This document shows positions 21,682 through 27,283 of a stretch of DNA of 27,283 nucleotides, piece by piece. Within the stretch, counting starts at the first letter, position 1, and every line of letters begins with the position of its first letter. Position numbers and translations under genes: made by a program. The stretch lies in IMG/VR virus record IMGVR_UViG_3300030406_001803, positions 1 through 27,283 of that record. One strand, given 5' to 3'. Origin of the DNA: a virus. A model generated the notes under the pieces. The model made no database searches. It was not told where the DNA came from and worked only from the letters and a program-made list of their open reading frames with translations.

Positions 21682-24600
21682 ATGCCATATATTGGAAATA
21701 ATATCAGATCTGCTGATGATTACAGACTAATAGATAATATAAGTAGTTCCTTTAATGGCAGCACAACTTCTTTTGCCTTACAGGTAGGTGGTTCTTCGCC
21801 TGTTCCTTTCCCAAAAACTCCACAACAATGTTTAATTTCTGTTAATGGTGTAATACAACAACCTGATCCAACAGGTAGTTCAGGATTTACATTATCAGGA
21901 ACGAACATAGTATTTAGCTCTGCTCCAACCAATGGGCATTCATTTTTTGGAATAATATATGCAACAGCAGATTATTTAAATGCAGGTGGAACATTCCCTG
22001 ACGGAGCAGTTGGTAACCCATCTATCACGTTCACAAACGACGATGATACTGGTTTTTATAAAAAAGGATCAGGTGCAGTAGGTATTGTTTCTAATGCTGT
22101 TGAAATTGCAAGTGTTGATGGTAATGGTTTAACAGTTACTAGTAAAGACGCAACAATTAACTCAATCACTATTGGTAAAGGAGCAAACTCTATTTCTGGT
22201 AACACTGTTCTTGGAGAGGGTGCTTTAGATGCTTCTGTTTCTGGTGGATCTAATACTGCTATCGGTAAAAGTGCTTTAACAACTTGCACATCTGGTGGTT
22301 CAAATGTTGCAGTTGGTTTTGAAGCAATGAAACTAAACACCACTGGAGCAACTAATGTTGCTGTAGGTGAAAGAGCAATGCAACAAAATACTACAGGTAA
22401 TGAAAATGTAGGTATTGGACAGTTTGGATTACAAGTTAACACAACAGGTGATAGAAATACTGCTGTGGGATATGCTGCTTTAGATGCAAATACAACAGCC
22501 GACAACAATACAGCCATAGGTGCATTATCTTTATCAGCAAACACAACTGGAACAAATGGAACTGCTTTAGGATCTAATGCTCTAGCTGCAAATACTACTG
22601 GAAATTCAAACACGGCTATTGGTGTGAACTGCATGCTAGTGAACACAACAGGTCAAGATAATACTGCTGTTGGAAGAACCTCTTTAGACGCTAACACTAC
22701 TGGTTCAAGTAATGTAGCTATTGGTAATGGAGCATTGAGTGAAAATACAACAGCAGATAAGAATGTAGGCATTGGTCAAAATGCTTTACATGTAAACACA
22801 ACTGGAACAGATAACGTAGCGGTTGGTGCTAATGCTTTAGATGCTAATACTACGGCTTCAAATAACACAGCAGTTGGAGACAACAGTTTAGGTGCAAACA
22901 CTACAGGCACTAGAAACAGTGGGTTAGGTGCTTTATCTCTACGGGATAACGTAACAGGAAATGATAATACCGCTGTAGGTTACTTCTCTCTGTTGTCAAA
23001 CACAGGATCTAGAAACACAATGGTTGGATCTTTTTCTGCTTATCAAACTACAGGGGGAAATAATACAGGGATTGGTTATGCAGTTTTGCAATCTAATCAA
23101 AATGCAGGTAACAACACTGCTATGGGAGATTCTGCTTTAACTACAAACACTACAGGAGCTAGTAACACTGCCATAGGTTCAAGTGCTTTACAAAATAATA
23201 CTACTGCTGGTAATAATACAGCAGTTGGTCAATCTGCATTAGCAGCAAACACAACTGGACAGAATAACGTAGCTTTAGGCACTTTTGCTTTAGATGCTAA
23301 TACAACAGCAACTCAAGGTACGGCAGTTGGTTATAACGCATTAGGAGCTAATACAACTCAAGGATCAAATTGCGCTTTTGGTGCATTTGCTTTAAGTTCT
23401 AACACTACAGGTGGTATTTGTGATGCTTTTGGTCAAAATGCGTTATTAAGTAATACAACTGGTGGATCAAACTGTGCCTTTGGATTTGAGTCACTACAGA
23501 ATAACACGACAGCTAATAATAACTCTGCTTTTGGATTTAGAGCATTAAAAGCAAACACACTGGGGCCTAATAATGTAGCTGTAGGTAGAGAAGCATTGAA
23601 GGCAAATACTACGGCAGCATATAACGTAGCTGTTGGAGATCAAGCTTTAATTTCAAATACAACTGGAACTCAAAATAATGCGATAGGTGGTTTGGCATTA
23701 TTTTTCAACACTACTGGAAATAATAATATTGGGATAGGTATAGAAGCTGTAAAACTTAATACAACTGGATCAAATAATATAGGCATAGGAGCAGGTGCAT
23801 TAGATGCTAATACGACAGCAAGTGGTAATACTGCTGTTGGTAGTGCAGCTTTAGGTGCAAATACTACAGCTTCTTATAATTCAGCTTTTGGTAAAGATGC
23901 TTCAGCAGCAAACACAACTGGAACTCAGAACGTAGCGGTAGGAGCATTTGCTTTAGATGAAGTTGCAACAGCAAGTAATAATGTTGCGATTGGTTATGGA
24001 ACTTTAAGTGCTGCTTCTTGCGGTTCAAGCAACACTGCTGTAGGTAATACTGCTTTATTAAATAATGTAGAAGCTTTCAATACTGCTGTTGGTGACAGTG
24101 CATTAAAGACTAATACTAGTGGTACATTTAATACAGCAGTCGGAACTTTTACGCTAGATGACCATTCTACAGGAAATAATAATACTGGCTGTGGATATGC
24201 TGCTTTAACTAATAGCACTACAGGAGCTAGTAATACTGCGGTTGGTAGTCTTGCTTTATTAGAAAACACAACTGGATCTAGTAATACAGCTATTGGTTTG
24301 AGCGCAGGGAAATCTGTTACAACTGGCCATAGCAATGTTTTTGTTGGTGTCGCTGCTGGTCAAGATCAAATTACTACAGGGCAAGATCAATGTTTTATTG
24401 CAAGAAGTAATGATGCTGGAGGTAATGCTACTGTTTGGCTTTATGGTGGTACTAGTGGTCAATGTATTCAGGGTAATAACAGTAGTTCTTGGACAACAAC
24501 TTCAGATCAAAGACTTAAAAAAGATATAGTTACAAATACAGTAGGTTTATCAATAATTGATAACGTAACAGTTAAAAATTTTAAATATAAACAATATTCT

Positions 24601-24864
24601 GATGGTTCTCCTGTTTCTTCTGACGATACAGTGGATATGAGTGAATTTCCTGATGCAGATGGAGTTCATCAAGTTTTAATTGGACAAGGGAAAACAGAAA
24701 CACAAATTGGAGTTATCGCACAGGAATTAGAAGCTGTTGCACCAACGTGCGTAACAACAAATGATAAAGGAGTAAAGACAGTAGATACTGATGAATTGTT
24801 CTGGCACATGTTAAACGCTATAAAAGAATTATCAGCAAAAGTCACAGCCCTCGAAGCTGCTTAA
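21682..24864 (+). CDS. Giant YadA-head-like adhesin/fibre with C-terminal S74 chaperone
   Basis: 1060 residues. Residues 1-95 are an attachment domain (MPYIGNNIRSADDY, SSSFNGSTTSF, LISVNGVIQ) shared with the next gene. Residues 112-170 hold a fibre motif with ITFTNDDDTGFY. Residues 173-883 are 42 tandem units, 39 of 17 and 3 of 16 residues, of the type NTAVGxxALxxNTTGxx, like the left-handed beta-roll of YadA-head adhesins. Residues about 930-1060 are an intramolecular chaperone of the S74 type: TTSDQRLKKDI with the Ser941/Lys946 pair at the known five-residue spacing, and a helical C-terminus ELSAKVTALEAA. The chaperone should trimerise the fibre and then cut itself off just before Ser941. 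Likely receptor-binding. Confidence 0.92.
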   Translation: MPYIGNNIRSADDYRLIDNISSSFNGSTTSFALQVGGSSPVPFPKTPQQCLISVNGVIQQPDPTGSSGFTLSGTNIVFSSAPTNGHSFFGIIYATADYLNAGGTFPDGAVGNPSITFTNDDDTGFYKKGSGAVGIVSNAVEIASVDGNGLTVTSKDATINSITIGKGANSISGNTVLGEGALDASVSGGSNTAIGKSALTTCTSGGSNVAVGFEAMKLNTTGATNVAVGERAMQQNTTGNENVGIGQFGLQVNTTGDRNTAVGYAALDANTTADNNTAIGALSLSANTTGTNGTALGSNALAANTTGNSNTAIGVNCMLVNTTGQDNTAVGRTSLDANTTGSSNVAIGNGALSENTTADKNVGIGQNALHVNTTGTDNVAVGANALDANTTASNNTAVGDNSLGANTTGTRNSGLGALSLRDNVTGNDNTAVGYFSLLSNTGSRNTMVGSFSAYQTTGGNNTGIGYAVLQSNQNAGNNTAMGDSALTTNTTGASNTAIGSSALQNNTTAGNNTAVGQSALAANTTGQNNVALGTFALDANTTATQGTAVGYNALGANTTQGSNCAFGAFALSSNTTGGICDAFGQNALLSNTTGGSNCAFGFESLQNNTTANNNSAFGFRALKANTLGPNNVAVGREALKANTTAAYNVAVGDQALISNTTGTQNNAIGGLALFFNTTGNNNIGIGIEAVKLNTTGSNNIGIGAGALDANTTASGNTAVGSAALGANTTASYNSAFGKDASAANTTGTQNVAVGAFALDEVATASNNVAIGYGTLSAASCGSSNTAVGNTALLNNVEAFNTAVGDSALKTNTSGTFNTAVGTFTLDDHSTGNNNTGCGYAALTNSTTGASNTAVGSLALLENTTGSSNTAIGLSAGKSVTTGHSNVFVGVAAGQDQITTGQDQCFIARSNDAGGNATVWLYGGTSGQCIQGNNSSSWTTTSDQRLKKDIVTNTVGLSIIDNVTVKNFKYKQYSDGSPVSSDDTVDMSEFPDADGVHQVLIGQGKTETQIGVIAQELEAVAPTCVTTNDKGVKTVDTDELFWHMLNAIKELSAKVTALEAA
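22198..24330 (+). repeat. 42 tandem ~51-nt repeats in the first adhesin
   Basis: Encodes residues 173-883. The unit consensus is N-T-A-V-G-x-x-A-L-x-x-N-T-T-G-x-x. Three units (two around 22975-23070 and one near 24060) are one residue short. 39x17 plus 3x16 equals the 711 residues counted. DNA units differ mainly at the two variable xx positions and at third bases. ALDANTT units recur about every nine or ten units, hinting at block duplication. Confidence 0.92.
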
Positions 24865-24910
24865 AAATTACCCATTTTAAACTAGATATATCAAAAATTA
24901 TAGTATTTAG
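24865..24910 (+). promoter_or_regulatory. 46-nt leader before the second giant adhesin
   Basis: ATCAAAAATTA (24890-24900) and AGTATTTAG (24902-24910) match words in the leader of the first adhesin. AGTATTTAG directly touches the ATG. There is no SD and no terminator hairpin after the first adhesin. Confidence 0.35.
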
Positions 24911-27283
24911 ATGGGTTACATAGGAGTAGAGCCAGCTTTAGGAAGAAACCGCGAGGTTGACGACATTTCAAGCTCATTTAATGGAAGCTCAACGCAATTT
25001 AATTTAACAGTACAATCTTTAGCTGTCAGCCCAGGAAGTGCTAATGGATTATTAATATCTTTAGGTGGTGTAATTCAAAATCCAAATACAGACTACACAG
25101 TTAATGCATCACAATTAACATTTACTACAGCTCCTGCCTCTGGATTGGATTTTTGGGGCTTAATGCTTGGGCAGGGTATTGATACACAAGCAGTGGCTGA
25201 TGGAACCATAACAAACTCAAGTATTAGTGGATCTGCTGCTATCGCCCTATCTAAACTTGCTACAGGAGCTTTACCTACAGCAATTACAGTAACAAGTGCA
25301 AATATTTCAGATTTAAGTATTGTAAATGCCGATGTAAATGCAAGTGCAGCAATAGCAGGTAGTAAGATTTCTCCAACATTTACTACTGATGGTTCATTCA
25401 ACTCTGTAGCTATAGGTAAAGGAGCAAACTCTGTTTCTACGAATACTGTTCTTGGATTAAATGCTTTAGATTCTGGTTCTTTGTCTGGTGCGAATAATAC
25501 TGCGGTTGGTAAAGAAGCTTTAACAACAAATACAAGTGGATTAAATAACTGTGCCTTTGGGTCTGAGGCTTTGCAATTAAATACAACTGGACAGCAAAAT
25601 GTAGCTATAGGTGCTTTTACCTTAGATGATAATACGACAGGATCATCAAACACTGCTGTAGGAGAACAGGCTTTAACTGCTAATACAACTGCATCAAATA
25701 ATACTGCTTGCGGTTTTTTTGCATTAGCAGTGAACTCAACAGGAAGTAATAATACAGCCGTAGGTAAACAAGCCTTATATTTAAACACAACTGGATTTCA
25801 GAACGTAGCTATAGGTTCTAATGCTTTAGATGCTAATACAACTGGTGCTCTCAACACAGCAATGGGGGAAGGAGCTTTAGGGGCAAGTACTACAGGAAAT
25901 AGGAATGTTGCCGTTGGACAAAGTGCAGGAGCTTTAAATACGACTGGCAGTAATATGACTGCTGTAGGCACAAATGCGTGTAATTTAAACACTACTGGAG
26001 CAAATAATGTTGGTATAGGTAGAGATGCTCTTCTTGCAAATACTACCGCATCAGAAAATACCGCTGTTGGTTCTTTTGCTTTGATGGATAATACAACAGG
26101 AGCAAATAACACTGCTTGTGGTAGAAGTGCTTTAGAAAATAGCACGACAGCTTCAGACAATACAGCCGTTGGTAAAGATGCCTTAAAAACAAACACAACT
26201 GGAGCAACCAATACTGCGGTGGGTGCAACTGCTTTAGATGCTAACACCACAGGAAATTCTAATACTGCTCTTGGAGTCAACGCATTAGGTGGTAATACAA
26301 CCGCAGGGCAAAACACTGCTGTTGGTGCTTATGCACTAGATGCTGCTAATACAGGTGAATATAATGCTGCATTTGGTAGACAATCTCTTAGTGACAATAC
26401 ATCTGGAGACTATAACACTGGATATGGTGCATATTCACTTCCATCTAACACAACTGGACAGAAAAATACCGCTGTTGGTGGTAATGCAATGTTTTATAAC
26501 ACAACAGGAAGTTATTGTACTGCTGTTGGTAAAAATGCTTTAGGTTCAAACTCAACAGCAAATAATAACGTTGCTGTTGGTTATTATGCTTTAGGAGAAA
26601 ACACAACTGGAACAAACAACGTAGCTGTAGGTGCATATGCTTTAGATGCTAATACTACAGGTGTAAGAAATACTGCATTTGGTCTTGGTTCTCTGACTGC
26701 TAATACTACAGGAGAAAGTAACACAGCGTTAGGAAATGAATCTTTACCTAACAATACTACTGGTCAAGATAACGTGACAGTAGGCGATAAAGCTATGTTT
26801 GAAAACTTGACTGGAGATGATAACACAGCAGTTGGAAGAGAAGCATTAATGAACAATACAACCGCAGATAATAATACAGCAGTTGGTTATCATTCTATGC
26901 GAGCAAACACAACTGGAACTAGAAACACAACTGTAGGTAGAGATTCTGGGTTGAGTAACACAACTGCAAGTAACAATACAAGTGTTGGTGCTTATTCTTT
27001 AAGAACAAATCAAACTGGAGTTTATAATACTGCTATAGGAGATTCTTCGTTTTATAACACTACAGTAAATGATAATACAGGTTGTGGTTATGCTGCTGGT
27101 TACAGGACTACTAGCGGAAATAGTAATACTGCGATAGGATCACATGCACTTTATGAAAACACAACTGGAACAAACAACGTAGCGGTAGGAAAAAATGCTT
27201 TAGGAAATAACACTACAGCAAATGGTAATACAGCAGTTGGTTTAAGTGCTTTAGTAGTAAACACAACTGGAAGTGAAAATACT
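24911..27283 (+). CDS. Second giant YadA-head-like adhesin (3' end beyond window)
   Basis: 791 codons with no stop before the window edge. ATG at 24911 gives MGYIGVEPALGRNREVDDIS, and residues 1-90 are a diverged copy of the attachment domain of the gene before (DDISSSFNGS, LISLGGVIQNPN, FTTAPASG). Residues 95-175 are a different spacer with INDSSI-like repeats (GTITNSSISGSAAIALSKLA). Residues 177-788 are one 18-residue and 35 further repeat units (34 of 17, one of 16 residues), and the 37th unit has just begun at the edge. It most probably ends in an S74 chaperone as its neighbour does, outside the window. Three antisense frames over the array are mirrors of the repeat. Confidence 0.88.
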   Translation, partial: MGYIGVEPALGRNREVDDISSSFNGSSTQFNLTVQSLAVSPGSANGLLISLGGVIQNPNTDYTVNASQLTFTTAPASGLDFWGLMLGQGIDTQAVADGTITNSSISGSAAIALSKLATGALPTAITVTSANISDLSIVNADVNASAAIAGSKISPTFTTDGSFNSVAIGKGANSVSTNTVLGLNALDSGSLSGANNTAVGKEALTTNTSGLNNCAFGSEALQLNTTGQQNVAIGAFTLDDNTTGSSNTAVGEQALTANTTASNNTACGFFALAVNSTGSNNTAVGKQALYLNTTGFQNVAIGSNALDANTTGALNTAMGEGALGASTTGNRNVAVGQSAGALNTTGSNMTAVGTNACNLNTTGANNVGIGRDALLANTTASENTAVGSFALMDNTTGANNTACGRSALENSTTASDNTAVGKDALKTNTTGATNTAVGATALDANTTGNSNTALGVNALGGNTTAGQNTAVGAYALDAANTGEYNAAFGRQSLSDNTSGDYNTGYGAYSLPSNTTGQKNTAVGGNAMFYNTTGSYCTAVGKNALGSNSTANNNVAVGYYALGENTTGTNNVAVGAYALDANTTGVRNTAFGLGSLTANTTGESNTALGNESLPNNTTGQDNVTVGDKAMFENLTGDDNTAVGREALMNNTTADNNTAVGYHSMRANTTGTRNTTVGRDSGLSNTTASNNTSVGAYSLRTNQTGVYNTAIGDSSFYNTTVNDNTGCGYAAGYRTTSGNSNTAIGSHALYENTTGTNNVAVGKNALGNNTTANGNTAVGLSALVVNTTGSENT
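25439..27283 (+). repeat. At least 36 tandem ~51-nt repeats in the second adhesin
   Basis: Encodes residues 177-791. Consensus as in the first adhesin (NNTAVGxxALxxNTTGx), with more Cys (NTACG, NTGCG) and Tyr variants. 18 + 34x17 + 16 + 3 equals the 791 residues at the window end, so no frame break is present in the array. Confidence 0.9.

Noticed and set aside
22056-22646. Long minus-strand open frame over the first repeat array
   Set aside because: It repeats with the same 51-nt period as the sense array (many ...PTAV...PVVF units), so it is the mirror of a stop-poor repeat. No SD or independent start context.
25093-26316. Two long minus-strand open frames over the second repeat array
   Set aside because: Same mirror effect of the 17-codon repeat; the + frame is open through the whole region with a clear domain structure.
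22198-27283. CRISPR-like regular repeats
   Set aside because: The 51-nt repeats are in-frame coding units with variable third bases and no spacer structure.

Overview
The window is one contiguous virion-structure and packaging block from a tailed double-stranded DNA phage (Caudoviricetes). The DNA is AT-rich and tightly packed. All genes but one lie on the + strand, often touching or overlapping by 1-4 nt. No metabolic, replication, lysogeny, tRNA or CRISPR gene is visible. The portal, scaffold, capsid, small-fibre and S74-fibre sequences, together with many starts that lack a Shine-Dalgarno (SD) sequence, look like those of marine picocyanobacterial phages and related uncultured marine phages. 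That host guess is an inference from family resemblance, not a proof.

Layout. (1) 1-4150: five complete genes and one cut gene of unrecognised, probably virion-internal or tail proteins. Three are Gly/Ala-rich with glycine-zipper-like stretches, and one is a long Gln/Arg/Glu-rich 11/22-residue repeat rod. (2) 4147-6390: a candidate small terminase, a clear large terminase (TerL) and a small AbrB/MazE-like protein. (3) 6408-9135: portal and a scaffold-like protein that share about 515 nt in two different frames. (4) 9146-11985: terminator-like hairpin, two small proteins, major capsid protein, an abundant-looking accessory protein with a strong SD, and a strong terminator. (5) 12039-14687: small connector/completion candidates, one with a ComEA-like helix-hairpin-helix (HhH). 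(6) 14693-17388: a large tail protein with three copies of a beta domain and a split SWIM-like Cys/His motif, then a fibre-type protein. (7) 17389-17631: a lone minus-strand membrane plus coiled-coil protein. (8) 17702-27283: fibre and adhesin region with tandem paralogues, mosaic fibres, a tail-assembly-chaperone-domain protein and two giant adhesins built of 17-residue YadA-head-like repeats. The first giant (42 repeats) ends in a self-cleaving S74 chaperone. The second is still open at the window edge after 36 repeats.

How it works together (inference from families): TerS/TerL package DNA through the portal into a capsid built on the scaffold. The small proteins after the capsid close the head and join it to the tail. 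The 755-residue protein and its neighbours form the tail or baseplate. The many fibre proteins present receptor-binding surfaces. The Gly/Ala-rich group before the terminase may be ejected with the DNA.

The most striking features are the portal/scaffold dual-coding segment, whose base composition changes exactly where the second frame ends; the paired giant repeat adhesins; the SWIM-like motif split by an 85-residue insertion; and the AbrB-like and HhH proteins inside a morphogenesis cluster.
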